DNA of 64,000 nt from Solibacillus palustris (GCF_022549215.1 NZ_JAKZFC010000001.1:1116001-1180000), one strand, 5' to 3'; shown: positions 44,379-53,656, counted from the first letter of the stretch. Translations and numbers: made by a program. Notes: generated from the letters alone by a model not told the origin.

Positions 44379-45652
44379 TATAAATCCTCCCAGTAGCCGA
44401 CAGTTTGATTTTTAGAGAAAGTCGCGCGTTCATAATAGTGTGTTGCTAACTTATACTTTTGCTGTTGTTTTAATATTTCAGCCACTTTAATACCATATTT
44501 ATAGACATGGCGAGCATCTTTTATATTTTCAAAGTGACTTATAGCTTCATGAATAAACTTCAAATCATCAAGTTGAATAAATAATTGATAGTACAATTTG
44601 AAATGGTAATTGTAAGATCTGTATCGTTCACGATTTTCTACTAGCGATATCCCTTTATCAATCCACGTTTCCATAGTAACATAATTTTCTAATTTTGAAT
44701 ATATTTGTATAATAGAAAAAATCGTAATTAGTTGTTTTTCTAAAGTGACTTTCATTTCATAGCTTTTAAAATAATAATCAAGTGCCTCTTCTAAATTACC
44801 TAAGGAAGAATTCACAGATCCAAGGTTTTGATAAATCGCAGGAATGGTATTGTTGTATTGCAGGTTTTCAGCTAAATTAAGAGCCTTACTATAAATTTCC
44901 TGCGCTTTTTCTAAGCTTTTTAATTTTTGATGGGCTATACCTTCGATTAGTAGGCATTCGATAAGGCGAGAAAAATTAACTTTATTCATAAAATATTGAG
45001 TAGGGTAGGTTAAATATTCAATACACTGCAAATATTGATTGTTTGCTAACAATGCTAAAGACCTTATATAAGATAAGTCTGCTTTTTCAATTTCCCCAAA
45101 ATGCTCAAAAGGTAGTTTTTGAGCTGCTCGATCAAAGGCATCACATGCACGGCTAAATTGATTGTTATTATAACAATGAATACCGAGGCACTTTTCAAAC
45201 AGATAGCCCTGTTTGTGGTCGAAACTTTGGACATTACTTGAAAGCACAGCAATTTGTGAATCGATTTCATCACAATTTGTTCCTATATTAAGTAACAAAT
45301 AAAGTTGCAGTATTTTAAAATCAAAAAATGTTTCTTTAGAAAAATAATTAGATCGTTTATCACTTAAATATGAAAGCATCTCTTTTGTATACGATGCAGA
45401 ACGTTTTTGAATAACCTCCTTATAAATGGAGAAAAATTCTTCATGATATACATGATGATTTTCTATATCGGATTTCGTCAAATCCAGATTTAAATTAAGT
45501 CGATTAGCTAGCAATTGTAAGATTTCAGAATTTGGCGCAACTTGATTATTTTCTATTTTACTTAAATATGAAGCAGAACAAATTCCTTTTGCTAATACAT
45601 TTTGTTTCTTACCTTGCTTAATTCGTTCTGATTTTATAAGTTTGCCTATCAA
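44378..45652 (-). CDS. RRNPP quorum-sensing regulator (NprR-like HTH-TPR protein)
   Basis: This 424-residue cytoplasmic protein has an N-terminal XRE helix-turn-helix (residues about 5-58, KQNVLAKGICSASYLSKIENN) followed by eight or nine TPR-type repeats, for example TIPAIYQNLGSVNSSLGNLEEALDYYFKSYE. Length and domain order match NprR, which binds re-imported peptide and switches from sporulation inhibitor to activator. The start is TTG 45652 with AGGAGAG upstream. Its stop overlaps the start of the pro-peptide gene. A 25-bp palindrome precedes it. Confidence 0.88.
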   Translation of the reverse strand: MIGKLIKSERIKQGKKQNVLAKGICSASYLSKIENNQVAPNSEILQLLANRLNLNLDLTKSDIENHHVYHEEFFSIYKEVIQKRSASYTKEMLSYLSDKRSNYFSKETFFDFKILQLYLLLNIGTNCDEIDSQIAVLSSNVQSFDHKQGYLFEKCLGIHCYNNNQFSRACDAFDRAAQKLPFEHFGEIEKADLSYIRSLALLANNQYLQCIEYLTYPTQYFMNKVNFSRLIECLLIEGIAHQKLKSLEKAQEIYSKALNLAENLQYNNTIPAIYQNLGSVNSSLGNLEEALDYYFKSYEMKVTLEKQLITIFSIIQIYSKLENYVTMETWIDKGISLVENRERYRSYNYHFKLYYQLFIQLDDLKFIHEAISHFENIKDARHVYKYGIKVAEILKQQQKYKLATHYYERATFSKNQTVGYWEDL

Positions 45653-45670
45653 ATTACTCTCTCCTAACGA

Positions 45671-45695
45671 AAAATTTCATGAAATATGAAATTTT
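45671..45695. promoter_or_regulatory. Palindrome upstream of the HTH-TPR regulator
   Basis: AAAATTTCAT-N5-ATGAAATTTT is a perfect 10-5-10 inverted repeat, 19 nt upstream of the regulator start. The inner part ATTTCATGAAAT is a second palindrome sharing half sites. It fits an autoregulatory operator of the XRE domain. Confidence 0.55.
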
Positions 45696-45904
45696 ATTCT
45701 CAATAGTTCTATTTAATTGTGCAATTTTATGAGGAATTTCCCAACTTAATTACGTTTATTACCATATAGATAGTGTATATAATATTAATATATTATAAGC
45801 CAATTGTAATGAAAAGTTGTTTTATTAATCACTTTACCATTTGTACTCTCTAGAAAACTGATCTTACTTGTTAATACATAATGTGCTAGTTTGAAGGTGA
45901 TTTG

Positions 45905-45970
45905 ATGAAGAAACATATTTATATTTTATTGGGATCCGCATCTGATCTTGGCGAAATGAATAATGCATAA
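45905..45970 (+). CDS. 21-residue ORF, possible PurE-like 5' remnant
   Basis: ATG 45905 follows GAAGGTGA. The short product contains ILLGSASDLGEM, which looks like the N-terminal phosphate loop of PurE-type carboxylases (MGSxSDxxxM) but stops after 21 residues. It may be a remnant of such a gene or an independent small peptide. The rest of 45696-46080 is AT-rich and holds nothing else I can support. Confidence 0.3.
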   Translation: MKKHIYILLGSASDLGEMNNA

Positions 45971-46116
45971 GGGTTACTTGTAGTTTAGTCTATCTTGATT
46001 AATATGGTAACAATTAATATAGTTTGAAATAGTTTTGGGATTAATGAAGTAGTATTTTTTTAATTGGAAAAAGTGTACATACTGAGTTTACATGAGGCTA
46101 ACAGGAGGCAAACATA

Positions 46117-46425
46117 ATGACTTATTTAAAATTTGAGGTGATTGGCCATTTACAAGAACATTTTACAGACCGTGAAACGACGATTCTTCAAATGGCAATT
46201 TTAAATATAGCTGCGGTGACAAACGTTCTAATTTTTGAAACAGGGATAATGTTAAATCCACCTGATGAAGGGGCAATTGGAATTACACTTTCTTGTGAAT
46301 GGGAAGTTGAAAGGGCAAAAGAAAAAGAATTTTGTGAAGCATTTATATGCAAAATAAATACTTTCTTTCAAATGTCAAATTTAAATTTACATATGGACCT
46401 TGTTAATAATAGATACATATCATAA
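46117..46425 (+). CDS. Hypothetical protein, 102 residues
   Basis: A strong ribosome site ACAGGAGG lies 9 nt before the ATG. The product looks like a compact alpha/beta protein with two Cys residues and no membrane segment or signal (FEVIGHLQEHFTDRETTIL ... GITLSCEWEVERAKEKEF). No family is recognised. It is divergent from the quorum regulator about 460 bp away and could be a target of it, but nothing proves this. Confidence 0.65.
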   Translation: MTYLKFEVIGHLQEHFTDRETTILQMAILNIAAVTNVLIFETGIMLNPPDEGAIGITLSCEWEVERAKEKEFCEAFICKINTFFQMSNLNLHMDLVNNRYIS

Positions 46426-46445
46426 ATAGTAAAAATCAAATTTTA

Positions 46446-46471
46446 ATTTTATCATTCACATATGATAAAAT
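46446..46471 (+). terminator. Hairpin after the hypothetical gene
   Basis: Perfect ATTTTATCAT / ATGATAAAAT with a 6-nt loop, 20 nt past the stop codon. No T-run follows it. Confidence 0.4.
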
Positions 46472-46485
46472 GTAAGTATTTGTCG

Positions 46486-46519
46486 AATAGCGCCCCCTGA
46501 AAAACAGGTGGGCGCTATT
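46486..46519 (+). repeat. GC-rich inverted repeat
   Basis: AATAGCGCCC with CCTG / CAGG and GGGCGCTATT forms a 14-bp stem with one bulge. It lacks a T-run, so it is either a poor terminator or a protein or mobile-element site. Confidence 0.5.
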
Positions 46520-46641
46520 TGACGTTTACGTAAAATCAGTTAAAATTGAAACCCTAAATCTTCATGAAAGTAACTAAAAAGTCATGCTTTCAGCTTTGCA
46601 TATAAAATTAACCCAGTCCAATTTATTAAATATGGAGGAGG

Positions 46642-46725
46642 AATAATTACGCAAAAGGTATAGAAATCCTAGAAGACAGGTTATTACTAGGCGTTTATGG
46701 TTCAATATGTGTTGGCCTATTTTGA
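46642..46725 (+). pseudogene. Possible remnant of a membrane-protein gene
   Basis: GGAGGAGG (46634-46641) looks like a genuine ribosome site but no start codon follows in any useful frame. One frame then reads NNYAKGIEILEDRLLLGVYG and ends in a hydrophobic stretch before TGA. This looks like the beginning of a lost membrane-protein gene. Apart from the hairpins and this, 46426-46773 is empty. Confidence 0.3.
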
Positions 46726-46773
46726 TAAATTTTAAAAGCTGTACCAATAAAATGTATAAAGCTTAAATATGCT

Positions 46774-47472
46774 TTACTTTTTAAATAAGCAAACAACAAA
46801 ATCCTCTAAACCAAATTCATCGTGCGTTAAATTGTCGTAATGCATATCTCGTATTTCAATTTCTTCAAATCTTTTAAAAATTTTTTTTAATTTTTCCTTC
46901 GAGTAGCCAATACCACCATGTAAGCTTCGATCGATATAATATTGCTCATCTGCAAGAGCGGAGCCACCGTATTTACCATTTTCTTTAAAGGTACTAATTG
47001 AAAAATAGCCATCATGTTTTAAATGGTGATGAAGAAATTGTATGTAAGTAATTCTTCGGTGTGGTGGTAAGTGATGAAAACAGCCGGAATCATAAATGAA
47101 ATCAAATGACTCATTTGGAAATTTTAAATTGAAAATATTTTCACAGTAAAATTCTATATCCACATTTTGCAAGCTAGCCTGTTGTGTCGCCCAATTTATA
47201 GCCTCCTGTGATAAATCAACTGCTGTTACCGAGAAGCCTTTTTTTGCTAAATAAATTGCATTTCGTCCATTGCCGCAGCCAATTTCAAGTACGCGACCAC
47301 GTTGAATCATATTGTTTTTAACATACTTCTTTAAATGCTCGTCAACGCGGTTACAAAAAAATGGAATTTCCTTATCTTTACGATCCTTATAAAACGAATC
47401 CCAAAATTGTGTGGGCTCTCTTAATAAAGAGTCTAATAAGTCATATACATCCTGTTCATCCTTCACTAACAT
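46774..47472 (-). CDS. Class I SAM-dependent methyltransferase
   Basis: This 232-residue cytoplasmic enzyme has motif I VLEIGCGNGRNAIYLAKKG, motif II acidic AVDLS, and motif IV FDFIYDSGCFHHLP. The N-terminal FWDSFYKDRKDKEIPFF is similar to the thiopurine/tellurite-type small-molecule methyltransferases. Substrate unknown. AGGAGGG lies 5 nt before ATG 47472. It is monocistronic. Upstream, 47473-47768 shows no recognisable element. Confidence 0.85.
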   Translation of the reverse strand: MLVKDEQDVYDLLDSLLREPTQFWDSFYKDRKDKEIPFFCNRVDEHLKKYVKNNMIQRGRVLEIGCGNGRNAIYLAKKGFSVTAVDLSQEAINWATQQASLQNVDIEFYCENIFNLKFPNESFDFIYDSGCFHHLPPHRRITYIQFLHHHLKHDGYFSISTFKENGKYGGSALADEQYYIDRSLHGGIGYSKEKLKKIFKRFEEIEIRDMHYDNLTHDEFGLEDFVVCLFKK

Positions 47473-47768
47473 CGAATCCCTCCTTTAATAGTAAAAATTG
47501 TAATATAATATGAATTGAGGAATGTTACATATAGTTTATAAACATATTAAATCGATTGTTTTTTAGGTGTTAATACGCGGTGGAAATGCATTTTAACATG
47601 GTTAGTTTTATTGATTTGGAGTTTTTATCCATTAATTGAGGGAAAGTAAGTGAAATGATGACAAATTGACTGGGTGGAAATGGGAGATATTCACGGTACC
47701 TTATTAATATTGGAGTATGACATTTGTTACAAATATTACTATTAAGATAAATGAAAGGATGGTATTTT

Positions 47769-48203
47769 ATGAAAATTCGTCAATTCAAAAACGAAGATAT
47801 TCTTGAACTAACACAATTAATGACACAGCTCGGTTATCCTACGACCTCTTCGACACTGCAAAATCGTTTTGAAAAGCTAATAAATTCACCAAACTATCAC
47901 ATCTTTATTGCTGAGCTTGAAGGGGAAGTAGTTGGGTTTGCCGGATTTATGAAACAATGGGCATTTGAATTTGATGAGCCATATGTAAGGGTTTTAGCGT
48001 TAGTTGTAGATGAAAAGCATCGTCGAAAGAATATCGGGCAGTGCTTAATGCAGGAAGTAGATAATTGGGCAGGTAACAACGATTGTGTGGCAGTTACATT
48101 AAATAGTGGAAATCGAGAAGAACGTAAGGCAGCACATCAATTTTATGAGCGATTAGGATACGCTGCGAAAAGTACAGGATTTTTGAAAAAATTGAGGAGC
48201 TAA
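47769..48203 (+). CDS. GNAT-family N-acetyltransferase
   Basis: This 144-residue protein has the GNAT acetyl-CoA motif A (VLALVVDEKHRRKNIGQCLMQEVDNWA) and a C-terminal YERLGY segment. It is expected to acetylate a small amine; the substrate is unknown. ATG 47769 is chosen because AAAGGATGG lies 6 nt upstream; ATG 47751 has no ribosome site. It lies 3 nt from the next gene, so they form an operon. Confidence 0.88.
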   Translation: MKIRQFKNEDILELTQLMTQLGYPTTSSTLQNRFEKLINSPNYHIFIAELEGEVVGFAGFMKQWAFEFDEPYVRVLALVVDEKHRRKNIGQCLMQEVDNWAGNNDCVAVTLNSGNREERKAAHQFYERLGYAAKSTGFLKKLRS

Positions 48204-48206
48204 AGT

Positions 48207-48446
48207 ATGAAATTTATCGAATTTGGCATCGGTAATAGATGGCTTTTACGAACAGAAACGGAATTAGCGGATGGCACAGAATACGAAGAGAAAGGTATTG
48301 TTGGTCCAATTCAATTTCAGTCTGCCTATATACGAGTTTGGATTTGGAGAACGGTGCTTATTATTGATTTAAAGGAAGGCATAAAGTTTAAAGAGAAGAA
48401 TCGAAATGAATTTAAGTTGATTTTTGGTATTGTAAGTAATGATTAA
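48207..48446 (+). CDS. DUF3977-like small protein
   Basis: This 79-residue soluble protein reads MKFIEFGIGNRWLLRTETEL and EEKGIVGPI, a pattern I associate with DUF3977 of Bacillales. No function is known. It is cotranscribed with the GNAT gene and followed by a strong terminator. Confidence 0.75.
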   Translation: MKFIEFGIGNRWLLRTETELADGTEYEEKGIVGPIQFQSAYIRVWIWRTVLIIDLKEGIKFKEKNRNEFKLIFGIVSND

Positions 48447-48480
48447 AACGTCTTCGAAATTCCTATGAAGACGTTTTTTT
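48445..48480 (+). terminator. Terminator of GNAT-DUF3977 operon
   Basis: Perfect 11-bp stem AAAACGTCTTC / GAAGACGTTTT followed by TTT. Confidence 0.9.
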
Positions 48481-48489
48481 ATTACCTTA

Positions 48490-49659
48490 TCACACATTAT
48501 CTACACTAATAGAATACATGTTTCGAATTAAGAAGTACGAAGCTGTTGAAATAACCGCTAATATTAAAAAAATATAGTTCGTTCCAATAACAGAGGCAAT
48601 GACACCTAAGAGTGGACTAATACAAACAACACTTCCTTGATTGATAATCATTCGAAAGCTCGCCATTTTACCATTAAAACCCGTAGCAGTATGCATTTGT
48701 TGAACTGCTTGAAAGTGGCTTCGAATCCATGTTGTTAACAAACCTATTAAAAATAAGCTAATACCAATAACAATATAACTTTTACTAAATACACAAAGTA
48801 TCAAAGCTAGGCTAAGTAGCGAAAATGCAATGTGTGAGAGAATATTGTTTAATTTTGTTATGAATTTCTTTGAACATAATCCGATTGAGATGCCACCTAT
48901 CGTTAATATTACTTGTAAATAGCCATAAACAGTCGCATTATTTGCAAACGTTTCATACGTATAGGCAGCTAAAAATCCTGTTGTGCAATGAGTAATAACT
49001 TGACCAGAGCCAAGTATAACGAAGAGTTTCCAAAATATCGGCTTAGATTTAATGTAACGAAAGCCATCTTTCAAATCTTGATGAATTGTAGTTTGAATCT
49101 GTGTTTTTGCTTGAACTGTATTAGGTAATGTGTAAGTAATTGCTAAAGTAATTGCTATGCAACAAAGCATGAGTAGTAAAATAGATATATTCGAGTAATC
49201 TATAAGTTGACTGGCGATAAATGTACCAACTACTCCGCCAAAAATTGAAATAGAGGCGGACTTTGTATATAGGTAAGGTAATTGGTCGTGTTCAAACAGC
49301 TGTGTCATATACACTTGTACGGATGGTCTAAAAATACTACCACCTAGTTGTAAAAGCATTTGTGATATATACAGCACATAAATTGTATCCATTTGAAAAC
49401 TAAATAGCGTATTTAAAAGTGCGATTGCTATAACAATTATGGCAATTTGAATCATCTTTTTGCTATCTCGTCGATCGACAATCGCTCCAACATAAAGATT
49501 GGCAACTAGGCTTGGAACAAATCCTAAGCTAACGTAAAGCCCAGTTAAAAGCAAGCTTCCGGTCGTTGCAAAAATAGTCCAAGAGCTTAACACTAAAAAT
49601 GCACCGCTTATTAAATCAAGCGAAAATTGAATATAAAATATTTTTTTAACATAGGGCAT
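48490..49659 (-). CDS. MFS transporter (DHA3 type), partner of SgrR-like regulator
   Basis: This product of about 389 residues has 10-12 membrane segments and the loop motif GAIVDRRDSKKM after helix 2. It is likely an exporter of sugars or drugs. It is divergent from a SgrR-type regulator gene 104 bp away, an arrangement that recalls the E. coli pairing of SgrR with SetA-type efflux. ATG 49659 is chosen; GTG 49668 is in frame but lies only 3 nt from AAAAGG, so the start is uncertain. Confidence 0.8.
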   Translation of the reverse strand: MPYVKKIFYIQFSLDLISGAFLVLSSWTIFATTGSLLLTGLYVSLGFVPSLVANLYVGAIVDRRDSKKMIQIAIIVIAIALLNTLFSFQMDTIYVLYISQMLLQLGGSIFRPSVQVYMTQLFEHDQLPYLYTKSASISIFGGVVGTFIASQLIDYSNISILLLMLCCIAITLAITYTLPNTVQAKTQIQTTIHQDLKDGFRYIKSKPIFWKLFVILGSGQVITHCTTGFLAAYTYETFANNATVYGYLQVILTIGGISIGLCSKKFITKLNNILSHIAFSLLSLALILCVFSKSYIVIGISLFLIGLLTTWIRSHFQAVQQMHTATGFNGKMASFRMIINQGSVVCISPLLGVIASVIGTNYIFLILAVISTASYFLIRNMYSISVDNV

Positions 49660-49762
49660 CCCATTCACCAGCCTTTTCTATATAATGAAACTATAAAGTA
49701 GACATAGGGAATTAAAAATGGACAATTACATTGAAAATGTCCCCTTTTAAATGGTGATGTAA

Positions 49763-51166
49763 ATGATCAATTTATTGAAATTATGGGCTTTAAATTCAGA
49801 ATCATTAGCAATTCATGACATAGCTGAGTGTTTACAATTAAGTGTGAAACAAGCGGCTCGTAATTTAAAAAAGTATGAGCACCAAGGTTGGCTAACATAT
49901 ATACCTGGTAAAGGGAGAGGCAACAAATCGAAAATTATTTGGCATAAAAATGTTGAAAAAATGATAGAGGTAAGTTTAAACGACCCTAAATTAACAAGTG
50001 CAATCTTAAAAAGCATAGATGTTGAACCTTTTCCTGAAGCACTCGTTACAACTATCTTTTCATCATTGTTTTTCGCGAAAAATCAATTGCCAAGCCAATT
50101 AACAATACCGATTTATAATGCACAACTTATCATAAATCCACTTACGGTCAATGATACAGAATCAGCTTGGATTGTCTATCATTTATTTAGCAGACTAGTT
50201 GATGAACATGGTGAAGGGGATTTGGCTTATCACTGGGAACAAAAACAAGGAAAATTTATTTTTTATATAAGGTCCAATCTATATTGGCATACAGGACAAC
50301 CAATGAAGATGCAGCAAATTGTCAATTCGTTGTTAAAGTCCTTTAATCATGGAAGCTATATGCAATATCGAGCGAAATTAAAGGGCATTCACTATTCAAA
50401 TCAATGTCTAATTATTGATTACAATGGCCCATTACAAGAGCTTTTGTTAGTACTTGCTCAATTCGAATTTTCGATACAATACGATGGAGTTTTTTCGGGT
50501 GCATTTGTAATAAAACAAACTGAGGTAAATCAATATGTATTAACTGCAAACCCAAATTATCATTTAGTAAAACCAATTATATGTAATGTTATGCTACAGA
50601 CAATTCCTTCTCAAATGGCAAGGAAAATATCGTCATCGAATGTAGATGTATTGAATTGGATGGAGAAGCGAGAATATGGGGGGACTTTTTATCTTTATTA
50701 TAAAAGTGAAGTTTCAAAACAGCACGAGCAGCATTTACAACAATTTTTCTTTCATTTTGCCAATGAGGTATCTATATTAGATGAATCAAAAATTGCCCTG
50801 CAAAGTAACACAAATGATATTGAAACTCCTTTAGCGTCATTAAAAGTAGGCTATATCGTTAATAAAGAAAAGTTTGTTGATCTATTAAGATTAATGGGTA
50901 GTCCACTTATACTAGTGGATCATTTAACAGTGAAGGATGCTCAAAATGCAGAGAAACTTGTAGATTATGATTGCTTAATTGTTCCAATATATCCGAACTT
51001 GTTGGAGTATTCTAGGGATAGCTTTGAAACGATTTTTACTAATAGATTTGCTTTATATGACTCTTATCGTAAAATGTATTATCCAAAAAATTTTATTCGA
51101 AAGGGGCATGATTTGTTCGGCTATCCGAATTTGAAGGAAAGCTATATAGTTGAAGAAATTACATAG
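49763..51166 (+). CDS. SgrR-family transcriptional regulator with solute-binding domain
   Basis: This 467-residue protein has an N-terminal winged helix of the SgrR_N type (VKQAARNLKKYEHQGWLTYIPGKGRGNKSK) and a C-terminal domain like periplasmic oligopeptide-binding proteins (SAWIVYHLFSRLVDEHGEGDLAYHWE). Such proteins sense a small molecule, a sugar phosphate in E. coli SgrR. It is divergent from the MFS gene, its probable target. No signal peptide; the binding domain is intracellular. Confidence 0.83.
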   Translation: MINLLKLWALNSESLAIHDIAECLQLSVKQAARNLKKYEHQGWLTYIPGKGRGNKSKIIWHKNVEKMIEVSLNDPKLTSAILKSIDVEPFPEALVTTIFSSLFFAKNQLPSQLTIPIYNAQLIINPLTVNDTESAWIVYHLFSRLVDEHGEGDLAYHWEQKQGKFIFYIRSNLYWHTGQPMKMQQIVNSLLKSFNHGSYMQYRAKLKGIHYSNQCLIIDYNGPLQELLLVLAQFEFSIQYDGVFSGAFVIKQTEVNQYVLTANPNYHLVKPIICNVMLQTIPSQMARKISSSNVDVLNWMEKREYGGTFYLYYKSEVSKQHEQHLQQFFFHFANEVSILDESKIALQSNTNDIETPLASLKVGYIVNKEKFVDLLRLMGSPLILVDHLTVKDAQNAEKLVDYDCLIVPIYPNLLEYSRDSFETIFTNRFALYDSYRKMYYPKNFIRKGHDLFGYPNLKESYIVEEIT

Positions 51167-51181
51167 AAGGAAATAAAGGGG

Positions 51182-51386
51182 CTGCGCGAAAAGTAAATAC
51201 TTCACGCGCAGTGCTTCGTTCGTGTATTAATTATCCGCTGCAGGCGGTGCTTCTGCGGTGGTCGAAATAGGAACGAATGCTAAAATCGTCACATCGTGTG
51301 ACAACGCATTCATGACCAGCTTCGTGCTGGCCTCCATCCTCGGCGCAAAGGAGGTGTCTCAGAATCACTTCTCGGACACCACCTTT
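51182..51386. ncRNA. GC-rich multi-hairpin intergenic element
   Basis: This element is much richer in GC than its surroundings and has at least five successive hairpins: CTGCGCG / CGCGCAG (51182-51211), CCGC / GCGG (51235-51247), GAATGC / GCATTC enclosing GTCACA / TGTGAC (about 51275-51312), CCAGC / GCTGG (51316-51330), and AAAGGAGGTGTC / GACACCACCTTT (51347-51386). No ORF reads like protein. It could be a structured RNA or a dispersed repeat; strand unknown. Confidence 0.45.
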
Positions 51387-51434
51387 GTTTAGAAGTGGTG
51401 AATGATAGGATTTTGGTAAATAGCCATTGCTAAG

Positions 51435-51641
51435 TTAGAGTTTTGGTAGTTGTAATTCATTCAACGCCTGCATAAAATTCGCTTTTGAAATCGGTCCTAG
51501 TGAATCGATATTTCCGTTGAAAAATTGATTTACCATATAGTTTTTCAGCGTCTCAATTTCAACAATTTCTGCTTGTATCAATAACTGCATATAAGCAATG
51601 AAAAAATGTGTCGACTTATTTCCTGAATGGTGTATGCGCAT
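51435..51641 (-). CDS. Small protein coupled to arsC, unknown function
   Basis: This 68-residue product starts by TAATG overlap with the arsC stop codon, with AGGG about 8 nt upstream inside arsC. It has no Cys, so it is unlikely to bind arsenite through thiols. It is mostly helical (FFIAYMQLLIQAEIVEIETLKNYM, then NFMQALNELQLPKL). No family recognised. The tight coupling argues for a real gene in the ars operon. Confidence 0.55.
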   Translation of the reverse strand: MRIHHSGNKSTHFFIAYMQLLIQAEIVEIETLKNYMVNQFFNGNIDSLGPISKANFMQALNELQLPKL

Positions 51642-52051
51642 TATTTTGGCCCTGCAAAATCTTTAATGCGTGCTTCAATCGCATTGCGAACCTGTTGGAA
51701 CACGAGCCACTTTTCTTCGTCTGTCCCTATAACTTTAGCAGGGTCATCAAAGCCCCAGTGTTCGCGGCGTATATGTGGTGGTGTCATCGGACATTTATCC
51801 GCTGCATCACCGCAAAGTGTTACGATAAGCGTTGAGTTATTTAAAATGGTTTCGTCAATGATATCTGAAGTGTGATTAGATATATCAACTCCGACTTCTG
51901 CCATCGCTTTGATTGCAGTTGGATTTAAGCCATGCGCTTCAATACCCGCGCTTTGTACTTTCCAATCAGGTAAATATTTTTTCGCAAAACCTTCTGCCAT
52001 CTGTGAGCGACACGAATTGCCTGTACATAAAAAGTAAATCGTTTTCTTCAT
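51641..52051 (-). CDS. arsC: Arsenate reductase, thioredoxin-coupled
   Basis: This 136-residue protein is the low-molecular-weight phosphatase-like ArsC. The P-loop CTGNSCRS holds the first catalytic Cys (Cys9), and [12 protein letters not shown] holds the redox pair (about Cys79 and Cys86). It reduces arsenate to arsenite for export by ArsB and is recycled by thioredoxin. It lies 9 nt behind arsB in an arsR-arsB-arsC order. Confidence 0.95.
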   Translation of the reverse strand: MKKTIYFLCTGNSCRSQMAEGFAKKYLPDWKVQSAGIEAHGLNPTAIKAMAEVGVDISNHTSDIIDETILNNSTLIVTLCGDAADKCPMTPPHIRREHWGFDDPAKVIGTDEEKWLVFQQVRNAIEARIKDFAGPK

Positions 52052-52060
52052 AATAAGCTC

Positions 52061-53350
52061 CTAATATAGTATTAGTGATACATATAGCCCGAGTAATGTA
52101 ATGAATAAAATGGGAATCGTTAAGATGATTCCTGTTTTAAAGTAAGTGCCCCAAGAAATTTTGATGCCTTTTTCACTTAACACATAGAGCCAAACGAGTG
52201 TTGCAAGTGAGCCGATGGGTGTAATTTTTGGTCCCAAATCAGAGCCGATAACATTTGCGTAAATTAGTGCATCTTTTATTGCACCGTTCGTAGTAGTTTC
52301 GGCGATTGCTAACGCATTGATCATCACAGTTGGCATATTATTCATAATGCTCGATAAAAAGGCAGCTAAAAAGCCCATTCCGATTGTGGAAAATAATAAT
52401 CCTTGATTGGCTGTCCATTCAATTAGTTTGGCTAAATAGTTTGTTAAGCCGGCGTTACCGAGGCCGTACACAACGACATACATACCGATTGAGAAAAAGA
52501 CAATATTCCAAGGTGCGCCTATTATCACCTTTTTTGTATCTACCGCTGGACGATTTCGAGCAAGTAATAGTGTAATCACGGTAATAAATCCTGCAATGAA
52601 GGAAACCGGCACACCTAAGGATTCACTTGAAAAGTAACCAATAACAAGTAACAAAAGGATCGGCCAAGACCATTTGAACAGAAAAGGGTCTTTAATTGCG
52701 TGCTTTGGTTCTTTTAATAGCGCTTGTGAAAACTGCTTTGGTATGGATTTACGGAAATAAATCAGGAGTACTGAAATGGTGGCGATAATCGAGAATAGGT
52801 TTGGTATCACCATGCGTAGCGCATATTCAACAAAGCCGATTTCAAAATAGTCTGCAGAAACAATATTCACTAAATTACTAACGACAAAAGGCAAACTTGT
52901 CGTATCGGCAATAAAGCCACTGGCGATAACGAACGGGAAAATAATTTGCTCTTTAAATTGTAAATGGCGCACCATTGCAAGAACAATCGGCGTTAAAATA
53001 AGTGCAGCCCCATCATTGGCAAAAAGCGCGGCAACGATTGCTCCAAGTAAACTTATGTAAATAAAGAGCTTTAAGCCGCTACCTTTTGCGATTCTTGCCA
53101 TATGTAGAGCAGCCCATTCAAATAAGCCGATCTCATCTAATATGAGTGAAATAATAATGATGGCGATAAACGATAGTGTTGCATTCCACGTAATATCAAT
53201 AACGGTTGCAACATCTGACAAATTAACGACTCCACATAAAAGGGCAATGGTAGCCCCCGCCATCGCAGACCAACCGATATTTAGGTTCTTGGGTTGCCAA
53301 ATAACAAAAATAAGTGTCACGATAAAAATAACAGCAGCTATGATGAACAT
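52061..53350 (-). CDS. arsB: Arsenite efflux pump ArsB
   Basis: This 429-residue membrane protein has about 12 hydrophobic segments and the ArsB/NhaD-type patterns [16 protein letters not shown] and [18 protein letters not shown]. It exports arsenite and antimonite by proton exchange. ATG 53350 overlaps the arsR 3' end by 13 nt, so it is cotranscribed and coupled. Confidence 0.94.
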   Translation of the reverse strand: MFIIAAVIFIVTLIFVIWQPKNLNIGWSAMAGATIALLCGVVNLSDVATVIDITWNATLSFIAIIIISLILDEIGLFEWAALHMARIAKGSGLKLFIYISLLGAIVAALFANDGAALILTPIVLAMVRHLQFKEQIIFPFVIASGFIADTTSLPFVVSNLVNIVSADYFEIGFVEYALRMVIPNLFSIIATISVLLIYFRKSIPKQFSQALLKEPKHAIKDPFLFKWSWPILLLLVIGYFSSESLGVPVSFIAGFITVITLLLARNRPAVDTKKVIIGAPWNIVFFSIGMYVVVYGLGNAGLTNYLAKLIEWTANQGLLFSTIGMGFLAAFLSSIMNNMPTVMINALAIAETTTNGAIKDALIYANVIGSDLGPKITPIGSLATLVWLYVLSEKGIKISWGTYFKTGIILTIPILFITLLGLYVSLILY

Positions 53351-53643
53351 GACGTACCCTCACAACGGCATGTTGTAGTCGGAAGTTCATTTAACACAAC
53401 ATTCACTACTTCGGGTAATTGCTCTGCTAAACGATAATATGTCCAAATGCCCTTTTTTCTTTCTAAAATAATGCCAGCTTCCTTTAACTTTTTAAGCTGT
53501 TGACTTACTGCTGGCTGTGAGATTTGAAGCACCTCAACCAAATCACAAACACAGACCTCGCCATTTTTCAAGCAAGAAAGTAGTGTTAATCGGTTTTTAT
53601 CTGCTAATGCTTTCAACTGTTTTTCAAGTAAATGTACGTCCAT
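53338..53643 (-). CDS. arsR: Arsenic-responsive repressor ArsR
   Basis: This 101-residue winged-helix repressor has the metalloid site [11 protein letters not shown] in its recognition region (Cys pair) and a C-terminal [13 protein letters not shown] with more Cys, followed by [13 protein letters not shown] as the DNA helix. Arsenite binding releases it from DNA. TAGGAGG precedes the ATG. Two identical-type inverted repeats upstream are its probable operators. Confidence 0.93.
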   Translation of the reverse strand: MDVHLLEKQLKALADKNRLTLLSCLKNGEVCVCDLVEVLQISQPAVSQQLKKLKEAGIILERKKGIWTYYRLAEQLPEVVNVVLNELPTTTCRCEGTSCSS

Positions 53644-53656
53644 TGCTTCCTCCTAA

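Noticed and set aside
51608-51875. Two + strand ORFs opposite arsC
   Set aside because: Antisense shadows of a gene with intact catalytic motifs.
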